Shown piece by piece: positions 1 through 8,447 of a stretch of 64,000 nt of DNA. This DNA comes from Nitrococcus mobilis Nb-231 (GTDB lineage: Bacteria; Pseudomonadota; Gammaproteobacteria; Nitrococcales; Nitrococcaceae), in contig NZ_CH672427.1 in NCBI RefSeq assembly GCF_000153205.1, forward strand, positions 2,086,541-2,150,540, in the 5' to 3' direction. The notes below the pieces were generated by a model. That model was not told where the DNA came from. It saw nothing but the letters and a program-made list of their open reading frames with translations, and made no database searches. Each line of letters begins with the position of its first letter. Position 1 is the first letter of the stretch. A program made the position numbers and the translations under genes.

Positions 1-1343
1 ACGAAAAGACGCTGGCCATCGCCCTTGAACAAAAAGCGGATATTGTTGGCCTGTCAGGTCTTATCACACCGTCGCTGGACGAAATGGTGGGCATGGCCAA
101 GGAGATGGAACGCCAAGGGCTGGACATTCCGCTGCTGATCGGTGGCGCGACCACCTCACGCGTGCACACGGCGGTCAAAATCGCGCCGCAGTATTCCGGC
201 GATGTGATCTACGTCAAGGACGCCTCCCGGGCGGTCGGAGTTTGTTCGAAGCTCATGAGCACCACTCAGCGCGCGGCTTACGTGCAATCCATCAAGGAAG
301 AGTACGAGGGTGTCCGTCAGCAGCGCGCCAAGCGGCAGCGCAAACAGAAATGGCTGCGCATCACCGAGGCACGCGCGAACCGCTACCCGATCGATTGGAC
401 GACCTACGAGCCGCCGCAGCCGCAGCAACCGGGTCTGCACGTGCTCGATGAGGTCGCGCTGGAGACACTCGAGCCCTACATCGACTGGACGCCGTTTTTC
501 TCCGCCTGGCAACTCGCCGGGCGCTTTCCGAAGCTTCTCGACGATGCCCTCGTCGGCGAGGCGGCGCGTAAGCTCTATGCCGACGCGCGCGCCATGCTGA
601 CCCAAATCATCGAAGAGCAGTGGCTGCAAGCCCGTGGGGTCTGCGGGCTGTTTCCCGCCAATGCCGTGGGCGAGGATACTGAAGTCTATACCGATGAATC
701 CCGCACTCAAGTCCGGCTCGTCACCCATCATCTGCGCCAACAGACCGAAAAACCGGCCGGACGACCCAATATGAGCCTGGCCGATTTTGTGGCACCCAAG
801 GAGACAGGCCTCCCCGATTGGCTGGGAGCCTTCGCGGTCACCACCGGCATCGGCATCGAAGCGCACATTCGCCGCTTCGAAGCCGAGCACGATGATTACA
901 ACGCCATTTTGCTCAAAGCGCTGGCCGACCGCCTTGCGGAGGCTTGCGCCGAGATGCTCCACCACCGGGTTCGGACCGAATACTGGGGCTATACCACCGG
1001 GGAAGCGCTCGATAACGAGGCACTCATCCAAGAGCGATACCAGGGGATTCGGCCCGCACCGGGTTACCCGGCCTGCCCCGATCACACCGAGAAAGCGCTG
1101 GTCTGGGAACTGCTGGATGCCGAGCGCAACGCCGCCATAACGCTCACCGAGAGCTGGGCTATGGTACCCACCGCGGCTGTGAGCGGATGGTATTTTGCCC
1201 ATCCGAATGCGCGCTATTTTGGCCTTGGACAGATCTACCGGGATCAGGTCGAAGACTACGCCAAGCGTAAAGGCATGAGCCTTAAGGAGGCTGAACGCTG
1301 GCTCACGCCCAATCTGGGCTATGATCCCGAGGAGCTGGCATGA
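1..1343 (+). CDS. metH: Cobalamin-dependent methionine synthase, C-terminal part (cut by window start)
   Basis: The frame is open from base 3 and gives about 446 residues of an enzyme normally near 1,200 residues long. It transfers a methyl group from methyltetrahydrofolate to homocysteine through bound cobalamin, in the cytoplasm. The visible part begins inside the B12-binding Rossmann domain (GLSGLITPSLDEM, then LLIGGATTSR). It continues through the AdoMet-dependent reactivation domain, with YPACPDHTEK and SWAMVPTAAVSGWYF near the end. The cap, homocysteine, folate and B12-histidine regions lie outside the window. The end is intact and a strong hairpin follows. A btuB gene with a B12 riboswitch near 52 kb fits a cobalamin-using cell. 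Confidence 0.97.
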   Translation, partial: EKTLAIALEQKADIVGLSGLITPSLDEMVGMAKEMERQGLDIPLLIGGATTSRVHTAVKIAPQYSGDVIYVKDASRAVGVCSKLMSTTQRAAYVQSIKEEYEGVRQQRAKRQRKQKWLRITEARANRYPIDWTTYEPPQPQQPGLHVLDEVALETLEPYIDWTPFFSAWQLAGRFPKLLDDALVGEAARKLYADARAMLTQIIEEQWLQARGVCGLFPANAVGEDTEVYTDESRTQVRLVTHHLRQQTEKPAGRPNMSLADFVAPKETGLPDWLGAFAVTTGIGIEAHIRRFEAEHDDYNAILLKALADRLAEACAEMLHHRVRTEYWGYTTGEALDNEALIQERYQGIRPAPGYPACPDHTEKALVWELLDAERNAAITLTESWAMVPTAAVSGWYFAHPNARYFGLGQIYRDQVEDYAKRKGMSLKEAERWLTPNLGYDPEELA

Positions 1344-1380
1344 ACCGATTGCGCCGACCGGACCAATTGGAGCTAACCCG

Positions 1381-1419
1381 GAAGTTTCAGTGCGCCTTTC
1401 CACGGTGCACTGAAACTTC
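1381..1419. terminator. Perfect 13-bp hairpin downstream of metH
   Basis: Arms GAAGTTTCAGTGC and GCACTGAAACTTC are perfectly complementary around a 13-nt loop, 37 nt after the metH stop. No T-run follows on the plus strand, so it is a likely 3'-end or processing structure rather than a textbook intrinsic terminator. Confidence 0.55.
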
Positions 1420-1575
1420 TGGGCTAGGCAAAAGTCGCTGACCTGGGTATAAAGGAAAATGTGAGTCACGCTGTGCCAAGCAGCGCAGCATCATGCGTGT
1501 GTCCACAGCCGAGGGGATTGACGCGTCCGCAGCCTCGGTAGATGGATTTAATACCCACCAGTGGAGGAAAGAACA

Positions 1576-1743
1576 ATGGCCCGCCTCGCGATCAAAGACC
1601 TGCATGAGAACATCGAGCTCGATCAGAAGGCTATGAAGAACATTCGTGGAGGGGCCCGGGGGACGATGGGTGCCGGCGCTAGGGCGCGCACCTCAGTCCG
1701 GCCTCTGCGAACCTCGCTGCGGCGCCTTTTTCCAAACAAATAG
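1576..1743 (+). CDS. Double-glycine leader peptide with cationic core (putative exported peptide)
   Basis: This is a 55-codon gene. The ATG at 1576 is chosen over an upstream GTG at 1561 because GGAGG lies 8 nt before it and because the leader then has the same length as two others. Residues 1-26 follow I6-x-D8-L9-x5-L15-D16-x2-A19-x3-I23-x-G25-G26. The peptides at 17841 and 18224 have the same pattern at the same positions. Cleavage after Gly26 would release a 29-residue core with seven Arg, one Lys and no acidic residue. Family knowledge: such leaders are cut by C39 peptidase domains of ABC exporters, and one is encoded at 8444-11554. Substrate status and any antimicrobial activity are inference. 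A weak TATAAA box lies at 1448-1453. Confidence 0.75.
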   Translation: MARLAIKDLHENIELDQKAMKNIRGGARGTMGAGARARTSVRPLRTSLRRLFPNK

Positions 1744-1935
1744 CCCCGCCTAAGACACTCTATAACCAACGATCCGCCCGAACAACGGCGGTCGAGGTGA
1801 CGTGGCGCGCTAGCTAACCCGCGCAAAAAAACGGCAGGGGCCATTGATAACGCTTGCGAACACCTCCAAATTTGATGGTGGCATGCAACGTGTAATTACT
1901 CATGCAAGATCCATCAGTCCCGTCGGAGGTGAGGC

Positions 1936-2373
1936 ATGAGCCTGCTACTGGATGACCTGCCCAAGAATTCAGGGCTCGATCAGCTTGCTACCCACCACGC
2001 CCGCAACCGCAAAGAGGTAGCTTGCCGTCCCTTGGGACCGCTTTTCCAGCCCATGAATGCCGACCGGCTAATCAAAGATAACGTGGCTCACATCGGTAGC
2101 GCAGGAGTCAGCGAGGGCAATCATGATTGCGGCTTTCGCCCGGCTTTTCGCAACCTGGAGACCGGCTGCGCCGTGCTCGCCCGCTTCAAAAACGGCGCCC
2201 CCGCCCCCATGCACCTACTCGACGGGCTGCCTGATGAATGGGTACTAGAAAGAGACGCAGCAGACCGCGTCGTCAGCGTCAAACCCTCGGTGATCGCGGG
2301 CTTCCTGCGCCAGGGACGCTTTTACACCCGTGAGCAGGCCGCCGCGGCGGCGGCAGCAGAAGCCGACGACTGA
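1936..2373 (+). CDS. Hypothetical protein with a degenerate leader-like N-terminus
   Basis: A 145-residue protein starting at an ATG preceded by GGAGGT. Residues 3-18 (LLLDDLPKNSGLDQLA) resemble the 26-residue leaders of the neighbouring peptides: DDL, then L-D-Q-x-A at matching spacing after a one-residue gap. The Val-x-Gly-Gly end is missing and replaced by RNRKE. The second half (from about residue 60) reads as a separate compact domain, with FRPAFRNLETG, DGLPDEWV and a C-terminal GRFYTREQ followed by an alanine run. I do not know its function. It may be a leader gene fused to another small gene, or a real start may lie at the ATG at 2053. Confidence 0.6.
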   Translation: MSLLLDDLPKNSGLDQLATHHARNRKEVACRPLGPLFQPMNADRLIKDNVAHIGSAGVSEGNHDCGFRPAFRNLETGCAVLARFKNGAPAPMHLLDGLPDEWVLERDAADRVVSVKPSVIAGFLRQGRFYTREQAAAAAAAEADD

Positions 2374-2391
2374 CGATAAAATATCGAATTA

Positions 2392-3798
2392 TCAAAAAGT
2401 TAAAGTAGACTGAGTGTAAAAATAGGCTGTATCGCCATTACCGGCGGCATTCGGTGCCTTTTTCAGAAACTCGCCATCGAACAGATAGGCTCCGCCGAAC
2501 TCCATACCGAGGTTCCCCGGTAGAACGTCCGCCCGCACCCGTGCTTCGATCTGATGCCCGACGAAAGAGCCGGAAGCGCCGCCTGGGTCACGCACCTCAG
2601 CCGTCGTCAGAGCATCGCGATCGCTTGCGAGCCAGACCGCCCGGTAGCCGACGAAGCCATTCAAATTTGGACTCGGCTTGATCTCGATCCTGGTGCCGGG
2701 CGAATTGATGTTGCTGCGCGCTAACGCCCCATAGATCCCCGTTGGTCCGAATTCCCAGCGCCGCGCCCCGAACAGGGTATCGAAGCGGTTGTTCTCGCCG
2801 TCGTTCGGATCGCCATCGCCGCTGGCAAAGTCATATTGCAATACCAAGCGTGGCGACCACGGCGCATCGAACGTGTGCGCGAGATGGGCATGGACAAAAC
2901 CCGCACGATGATCCAGATCGGTCGTATCCGCCGACGATGTCGTCGATCTTGATTTGCCGACTTGGCCAGCGGCCTCGACCTCGAAATCCCAGGCCCCCTT
3001 CGCCGGAGCGCTAAAAAGCCGAACACCGGGCGTGAGCAGGCGGCGATTCGCCGTTGGCACATCCGAGCCATCATCCTCGTGCAGGCCAAAGACATAGGCC
3101 TCGCCGGTCGCCCCCCCGAACAGGTTTTCCTGCCTGAGATCAACGGCCCAGAAGCGGACCTTGAAGCTCTCGGTGTCGGTGACGATATCGTTGTCATCGA
3201 GACGATCTCGATCAGTCGGACGGCGGTGCACCGGCAGCGTGTAAAAGGTTTGCAGCTGCGTTCCGGCCGGTCCCTGCCAAAGCGCGTTAACCCCGGTAAA
3301 CCCATTGATGGTGTTGCGAAACCGGTTGCGAGCGACCAGCCGACGACTGCCAAGATCGATGGTAAGCCGCCCCGCGGTAACGTCAAGCTGATCACCCGCT
3401 GCGAACATATTCAAACCTTTGGCGCCGATATAAGCACGCAGCAATGCAATGGCGTCGACATCGTCCGTGCCGAGCGGCGTGTCGGAATCGTCTAGCTGAG
3501 AGCGGGAATCCTCGAGCTCGGCGCCGATGTAGAACGGGTCAAAATTTGCCTGGACGCCAAAGAGCAATCGCCCGACCAGGATTTGAGTCGAGCCGCTCGA
3601 ACCCGCGCGAAAATCACCGTCTAAGTGCTCGAACCGGGCCCGGTAGGTACCACCGACATCCAACCACGCCGGCGCCGACAAGGCCTCGTGCAAACGCCAT
3701 GGTTTGGCATCGGCGTAAGCCGATCCGCCGGACAATAACGTGAGAATGAGGATGCCCCCGAGAGCGGGCAAGGCGCGAGGTAAACGCTGGCAAGGCAT
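2392..3798 (-). CDS. Alginate-export (AlgE)-family outer-membrane porin
   Basis: The start at 3798 gives a 468-residue precursor with a clean signal peptide (basic MPCQRLPR, then a hydrophobic run ending SAYA|DA). The longer reading from 3966 adds 56 unlikely residues. The body alternates polar and apolar residues as a beta-barrel does and ends in aromatic Phe (STLTF). The segment NRFDTLFGARRWEFG and the following GALARSNINSPG are typical of the alginate_exp family. Members of this family are often porins for unknown substrates rather than alginate exporters; no alginate genes are nearby. Transcription appears monocistronic. Confidence 0.82.
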   Translation of the reverse strand: MPCQRLPRALPALGGILILTLLSGGSAYADAKPWRLHEALSAPAWLDVGGTYRARFEHLDGDFRAGSSGSTQILVGRLLFGVQANFDPFYIGAELEDSRSQLDDSDTPLGTDDVDAIALLRAYIGAKGLNMFAAGDQLDVTAGRLTIDLGSRRLVARNRFRNTINGFTGVNALWQGPAGTQLQTFYTLPVHRRPTDRDRLDDNDIVTDTESFKVRFWAVDLRQENLFGGATGEAYVFGLHEDDGSDVPTANRRLLTPGVRLFSAPAKGAWDFEVEAAGQVGKSRSTTSSADTTDLDHRAGFVHAHLAHTFDAPWSPRLVLQYDFASGDGDPNDGENNRFDTLFGARRWEFGPTGIYGALARSNINSPGTRIEIKPSPNLNGFVGYRAVWLASDRDALTTAEVRDPGGASGSFVGHQIEARVRADVLPGNLGMEFGGAYLFDGEFLKKAPNAAGNGDTAYFYTQSTLTF

Positions 3799-3807
3799 GT
3801 GAACTCT

Positions 3808-3829
3808 GTTATGCAAAAAAATGCATAAC
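3808..3829 (-). promoter_or_regulatory. Hairpin just upstream of the porin start codon
   Basis: GTTATGCA and TGCATAAC form a perfect 8-bp stem around a loop of six identical bases (U6 in the mRNA), ending about ten bases before the ATG at 3798. It could affect ribosome access or bind a regulator as a DNA palindrome; which one is not known. Confidence 0.4.
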
Positions 3830-4006
3830 GGAGAATATCCGCGGATTTCAGAACATTCAACCGGTATTTTGCGGGAACGATCCACGCGGCTGTATACACA
3901 CTCTGCCACACATCGCCGGGCAGAGGTGCTCCCGAACGCGCTCGTCTCTGCGCCGAAATAGCCCAATGCGCCGGCAGAGCGCGGTCCTGCGCTGAATCAT
4001 GCGGAT

Positions 4007-4363
4007 TCAACGGCGCCACAAATAGAGCCCGTAGATAGCAACGTTGATGAGCAACACCGCAGCACCCAAAACCAGCGCCAAAGTGCGCGTGAACGCCTCG
4101 GGATAAAGCAACGGCAGGATATAGTGTTCGACCCATCCGCCTTCGTAGCCGGCGCCCCCAGCCTGCCGGCGTAACGCGTTTTCCAGCGGTGTGAGTGGGC
4201 AGGCCCAACCGACCCACTCAATCAACAACCCGTATAACGCGGCCGGCAGGTGCGCCCAGGCGAGCCAAGGCTTCCAAAACACCAGCCCCCCCCCGAAAAT
4301 CACGAACAGAACAAACAGGAAATGCACTAGGACAACGAGATCGGCCAACACATAATAAGACAT
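4007..4363 (-). CDS. DUF2784-family small membrane protein
   Basis: The start at 4363 (MSYYVLADLVVLVHFLFV) gives 118 residues. There are about four hydrophobic segments, a FWKPWLAWAHLP motif and a WVGWACPLTPLE motif, the hallmarks of the DUF2784 family of inner-membrane proteins of unknown function. The GYEGGWVEHYILPLLYP segment near the middle is also conserved in the family. An ATG 13 codons upstream is possible but adds an arginine-rich stretch. The gene is divergent from the TerC-type gene and shares a 110-bp intergenic region with it. Confidence 0.8.
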   Translation of the reverse strand: MSYYVLADLVVLVHFLFVLFVIFGGGLVFWKPWLAWAHLPAALYGLLIEWVGWACPLTPLENALRRQAGGAGYEGGWVEHYILPLLYPEAFTRTLALVLGAAVLLINVAIYGLYLWRR

Positions 4364-4473
4364 GCTACGAACCCCGCGAGACCGGATGGCACGGTGAGCC
4401 AACCCATATGTATCGCGCCAATCTCGTCAGCACGAGTGGCATACTAGGCATCCCAACCGTTCCCGTTTAGCAC

Positions 4474-6027
4474 ATGATGGAAATTTTTGCGGATCCCACG
4501 GTCGGGCTTGGCCTGCTGACGCTGATCGTGCTCGAGCTCATCCTCGGCATCGACAACCTCATCTTCATCGCCATCCTCGCCGAAAAGCTACCACCTCATC
4601 AGCGCGACAGGGCACGCCTTATCGGTCTGAGTCTCGCGCTGATGCTGCGCCTTGGCCTGCTCGCCGGCATGTCCTACCTCGTGACGCTCACCGCTCCGCT
4701 GTTCAGCGTGTTCGAACACGGCTTCTCGGGTCGTGACCTCATTTTGGCGGCGGGCGGCGTGTTCCTGTTATTCAAGGCTACGATGGAGCTGCATGAGCGT
4801 CTCGAAGGCGGCGCGCAGCGCCGCGAAGGGCCTAAAGCGCACGCGGCTTTCGGCATCGTGATCACACAAATCGTCGTACTCGATGCGGTGTTTTCGCTGG
4901 ACGCCGTCATTACGGCCGTCGGCATGGTCGAGCAATTATGGGTGATGATGGCCGCGGTCGTGATCGCCATAGCCGCGATGATGTTGGCGAGCAAACCACT
5001 GACGCACTTCGTCAATGAACGCCCGACCGTAATCGTGCTCTGCCTTGGTTTCTTGTTGATGATTGGCTTTAGCCTCATTGCCGAGGGCTTCGGCCTGCAT
5101 ATTCCGAAAGGCTATCTCTACGCGGCCATCGGTTTTTCGGTGTTGATCGAATTCTTCAATCAAGTAGCCCGCCGCAACCGCGCCAAGCAGGCCATGAAGC
5201 GCCCTCTGCGCGAGCGCACCGCCGATGCCGTGTTGCACCTACTCGGTGGGCACATCGAGGCTGAAACACCATTGCCCGTCATTGCAGCCGGCGCCGAAGC
5301 CGTATTCGCACCCACCGAACGGCAAATGATTCGCAGCGTACTGGAACTCTCGCAACGCGAGGTCGAATCCATCATGACGCAGCGCCGCGACATCGTCTGG
5401 CTGGATTTGGACCGCGCCAAAGAGGCGCTGCTCGAGTCGATCAAAACGGCGCCGCACACGCGCTTGCCCGTCGCGCGTGGCGCGTTGGATGCCTTTGAAG
5501 GTGTGGTGCAAAGCCGCGATCTGTTACGCAACCTGCTGGAACAGCGAGAGCTGGACATCGAGCGCGCGATCACCCAACCCCTGGTCGTCCAGGAGGGCGC
5601 GAGCGCGCTGTGCGTATTGGAGCAATTGCGCCACCATCCGGTACCTCTGGCGATCGTGGTCGACGAATACGGCAGCATCGAGGGGCTGATCACCGTCAAT
5701 GACATTCTGGCCGCAATTGCCGGCGACTTCGTCGATACGGCGGATACCGATGCGCTGCCGCAACCGATAGGCGAGGACGTCTGGCTAGTCCCCGGCGCCT
5801 TTCCGATCAAAGAACTAGACCGTCTGCTGGATACGGCTCTGCCTTATGACGGTGAATACCGCACGCTTGCGGGTTTGTTGCTGGATCGTCTCGGCCGCAT
5901 TCCGGCCGTGGGCGAGTCACTGCAATGGCAGGGCCACCGCTTCGAGATCCGCGAACTGGACGGACCGCGGATCGTGCGGGTATGGATTCAAAAGGCGGAA
6001 ACACAGCCCGCCGAGAGAGTACCGTAG
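4474..6027 (+). CDS. TerC-family membrane protein with CBS pair and CorC/HlyC domain
   Basis: 517 residues, matching the length of the E. coli YegH/YoaE class. Residues 1-230 form a TerC-type membrane domain with about seven helices, including [11 protein letters not shown] and [14 protein letters not shown], whose acidic residues in the membrane are typical. Residues about 300-420 form a CBS pair (HTRLPVARG, then [18 protein letters not shown]). The rest is a CorC/HlyC transporter-associated domain. Members are thought to act in metal-ion export or envelope homeostasis; the substrate is not known here. Two ATGs lie side by side at 4474 and 4477, with no strong ribosome-binding site. Confidence 0.88.
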   Translation: MMEIFADPTVGLGLLTLIVLELILGIDNLIFIAILAEKLPPHQRDRARLIGLSLALMLRLGLLAGMSYLVTLTAPLFSVFEHGFSGRDLILAAGGVFLLFKATMELHERLEGGAQRREGPKAHAAFGIVITQIVVLDAVFSLDAVITAVGMVEQLWVMMAAVVIAIAAMMLASKPLTHFVNERPTVIVLCLGFLLMIGFSLIAEGFGLHIPKGYLYAAIGFSVLIEFFNQVARRNRAKQAMKRPLRERTADAVLHLLGGHIEAETPLPVIAAGAEAVFAPTERQMIRSVLELSQREVESIMTQRRDIVWLDLDRAKEALLESIKTAPHTRLPVARGALDAFEGVVQSRDLLRNLLEQRELDIERAITQPLVVQEGASALCVLEQLRHHPVPLAIVVDEYGSIEGLITVNDILAAIAGDFVDTADTDALPQPIGEDVWLVPGAFPIKELDRLLDTALPYDGEYRTLAGLLLDRLGRIPAVGESLQWQGHRFEIRELDGPRIVRVWIQKAETQPAERVP

Positions 6028-6114
6028 TGCAAACACGTTCGCGCGCTCCGCCTGCGCGCAGCCCGCCCATATCTGCTACTACTTGGAAATACGCAGCCCG
6101 GCGCCTCACAACTC

Positions 6115-7167
6115 TCAGAGCTCGGCGAATTTCGCCTGTAGCGCTCGGTCGCCGCACCTTGCGAGCGCATCCCGCAAGCGCGCTGCCAGTTTTACGTTGC
6201 CTTTATGGGGCACCAGCGTTTCCACCATGTCGTCAACCACGCGCGGACCGGATGCTTCGATGAGCGATGCAAGCCAATCGAAAGCGGGTTCACTGCGATG
6301 TATAGCCGCGGCGCGGAGCAGCGCGCGACGGAAAGCCGGCGGCAGCAGCACGTCGTTCCAAGCCTCCTGCAGCGCATCCAGCGCACCTTCCAAGCGCGAT
6401 TCGCCAAGCGCCAGCGCGGCCAGTTCGCGGACCGTCTCGTCCGGATCCGACAAGTAGCGTGCGACGAATGCGAGCGACTCATCCGGCTCCACCCCGAGCA
6501 ATCCCATAAAGCATTCACCAATGACGTGGCCCTCCGGATCACCGGCAAAGACTTTGGACCGCAGCAACAACTCGGCTTCGCGCGGATTGCCGCAGGCAAT
6601 CGCACGCGCGGCGCCCGCGCGGGCCTCGGCTTCCGGGTCGTGGAGCAATGCTGTCAATTCCACCAATGCGTGCGCATAACCGGTGGCGACGAGGCCCATG
6701 GCGCAGCTACAGCGCACATCGACAGCCGTGTCGATCGCACCGCCCCATACCGGCCCCTGCTGCCGATACCGCAAACCAGCGAGAAAAAATGCCGCATCAT
6801 CGCACTCGAGGTCCACGAGTGCGCGCGCGATGGCTTTTTTTGCGAGGCAATTGGGGTCGCGCTTGACAGGCTGCTCGAGAAAGCACGGATACGCAGCCAT
6901 GAGATTCGGCACCGCCTCGTAGAGTAAATCGTTGGCGGCCAAACGCGCGGCCTTTGCCACGACCCGATAACGCCGCTCACCAAGCGCGTCTTGGATTCGA
7001 GCAAGCTTAATTGACGGGTCACGCTCCACCGCCAAAGCATCCAGGGCACTCAGCTTTTCATCGATTGATTTTCGTGTTGGCATCGTTGGCGGCGGGCCCG
7101 ACTTTCCGACAATCGCCAGGCTTGCGTAAAGCGCGCTACCCACCCAGCGCTTAAGCAATGGCTTCAC
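6115..7167 (-). CDS. HEAT-repeat protein, last gene of the peptide-export operon
   Basis: 350 residues from a GTG start whose first bases overlap the stop of the sigma-54 regulator gene, so translation is probably coupled. From about residue 90 it is made of helical pairs of HEAT/PBS-lyase type, such as DPEAEARAGAARAIA and DPDETVRELAALALGESRLEGALDAL. No enzyme motif is visible. Such repeats are protein-binding scaffolds, so a partner in the export operon is a reasonable inference. The first 30 residues are hydrophobic and could be a weak membrane anchor, or the true start may be the ATG for MPTRKSIDEK further in. Confidence 0.75.
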   Translation of the reverse strand: MKPLLKRWVGSALYASLAIVGKSGPPPTMPTRKSIDEKLSALDALAVERDPSIKLARIQDALGERRYRVVAKAARLAANDLLYEAVPNLMAAYPCFLEQPVKRDPNCLAKKAIARALVDLECDDAAFFLAGLRYRQQGPVWGGAIDTAVDVRCSCAMGLVATGYAHALVELTALLHDPEAEARAGAARAIACGNPREAELLLRSKVFAGDPEGHVIGECFMGLLGVEPDESLAFVARYLSDPDETVRELAALALGESRLEGALDALQEAWNDVLLPPAFRRALLRAAAIHRSEPAFDWLASLIEASGPRVVDDMVETLVPHKGNVKLAARLRDALARCGDRALQAKFAEL

Positions 7168-8447
7168 ACTGTCTTACCGGGCCGGAACGACTTGGCGCTG
7201 AGACCGTGCTTTTTGAGCAGGGTCTGCAAATAAGAGCGATTCATTCCCGTGTGCTTGGCGAGCACGGTCACCTTGCCCCCGACCTCCCGTAACCGTTGCT
7301 CGAGAAAAATGCGTTCGGCCTGATCGCTGGCGATGCGTTTGATGTCGCTCAGCGAATCCGTCGCACCAGACGAATCGGGCTCCACCAAAATCCGCTCGGG
7401 TGAACGCGCCCGGGCGCCCTCCGGCAGATGCTTTAGATCCGCCGTTCCGTCGGCCAGACAGGAGATACGAAAAATGATGTTGCGCAGTTCTCGGATATTG
7501 CCTGGATAAGCATAGCTCAGCAGAAACTGGCGCAGGCGCGCCGCGAGTTGAACCGGGGGCCGTTGCAACTGCTCTGCGGCCTCATCGCAGAAATAGTCGA
7601 TCAGTAACGGGATTTCGTCGCGGCGCTCGCGCAGCGCAGGAATGACCACGTGAATGACGCTCAGCCGGTAGTAGAGATCCTCCCTGAAACGCCCTTCCTG
7701 ACTCATTTGGTAGAGATCTCGGTTGGTGGCCGCCACGATTCGGGCATCCACCGCAATCGACTCATCGGAGCCAACACGCTGGACCTCCTGGGACTGCAGG
7801 ACACGCAACAGCTTGACTTGGCCCTGCAGCGGCAGTTCCCCGATCTCATCGAGGAAGATCGTGCCACCGTTGGCGCTCTCGAACTTACCTTTACGATCAC
7901 TGGCCGCGCCGGTAAAAGCACCCCGCTTGTGCCCGAACAGCTCCGATTCGATCAAATTCTCCGGTATGGCGCCGCAGTTGACCGAGATGAATGCCCCGCT
8001 GCTGCGTGGGCCGTTTGCGTGAATCACCTTGGCGAGGAGTTCTTTGCCGGTTCCGCTCTCCCCTTCGATGAGCACGGGCAAATTGGTCGGTGCGGCTTTC
8101 TCGCCGATCTCCAGGGCCTCGAGGAGCTTCGGACTCTCACCGAATACCCCCTCGAAGATAAAGCTGCGATCGATCAGCGCCTGACGGCGTTGCGGCGCAC
8201 CCGCCGGGTGCTCGGCAACCGGTGTGGCCGCCTCGGAGACTTGCCCGGCGCTGGCCTGGACAAACCGCTCCTTGCGGGAGAGCGTCATCACCTTGGTGCG
8301 CAACTCATTGCAGCGGCCCAGCAGCTTCTGGATTTCCGTGCGGTCAAGCTGTTGGGCCCAGCGCAACGTCGATCGCAGAATCTCGAGTTGCTCCAACAAC
8401 TCGCCGTAGGCGCTTGTGGCAGGTTTCTTGAATGTAAATTGTTTCAT
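7164..8447 (-). CDS. Sigma-54-dependent enhancer-binding AAA+ regulator
   Basis: 427 residues. Residues about 1-100 form a short helical N-terminal region unlike a receiver domain. The AAA+ core has Walker A GESGTGKE, the sigma-54 contact loop GAFTGA and Walker B TIFLDEIGEL. The C-terminus is a Fis-type helix-turn-helix (VTVLAKHTGMNRSYLQTLL). It would activate sigma-54 RNA polymerase from enhancer sites. Its ATG overlaps the stop of the ABC exporter gene (ATGA), placing it in the export operon. A GG-N10-GC promoter element at 18552-18567 upstream of the operon is the obvious target. The signal sensed by the N-terminal region is unknown. Confidence 0.92.
   Translation of the reverse strand: MKQFTFKKPATSAYGELLEQLEILRSTLRWAQQLDRTEIQKLLGRCNELRTKVMTLSRKERFVQASAGQVSEAATPVAEHPAGAPQRRQALIDRSFIFEGVFGESPKLLEALEIGEKAAPTNLPVLIEGESGTGKELLAKVIHANGPRSSGAFISVNCGAIPENLIESELFGHKRGAFTGAASDRKGKFESANGGTIFLDEIGELPLQGQVKLLRVLQSQEVQRVGSDESIAVDARIVAATNRDLYQMSQEGRFREDLYYRLSVIHVVIPALRERRDEIPLLIDYFCDEAAEQLQRPPVQLAARLRQFLLSYAYPGNIRELRNIIFRISCLADGTADLKHLPEGARARSPERILVEPDSSGATDSLSDIKRIASDQAERIFLEQRLREVGGKVTVLAKHTGMNRSYLQTLLKKHGLSAKSFRPGKTV

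Noticed and set aside
1448-1453. TATAAA as -10 box for the peptide gene at 1576
   Set aside because: The -35 partner is poor (TAGGCA) and the leader would be over 100 nt; kept only as a note.
156-1469. 437-codon frame opposite metH
   Set aside because: Shadow of the GC-rich metH coding strand; no motif and no ribosome-binding site.
1876-1895. Sigma-54-like site TGGCATGCAACGTGTA before the gene at 1936
   Set aside because: The -12 box lacks GC at the required position (GT instead), so it was not called.
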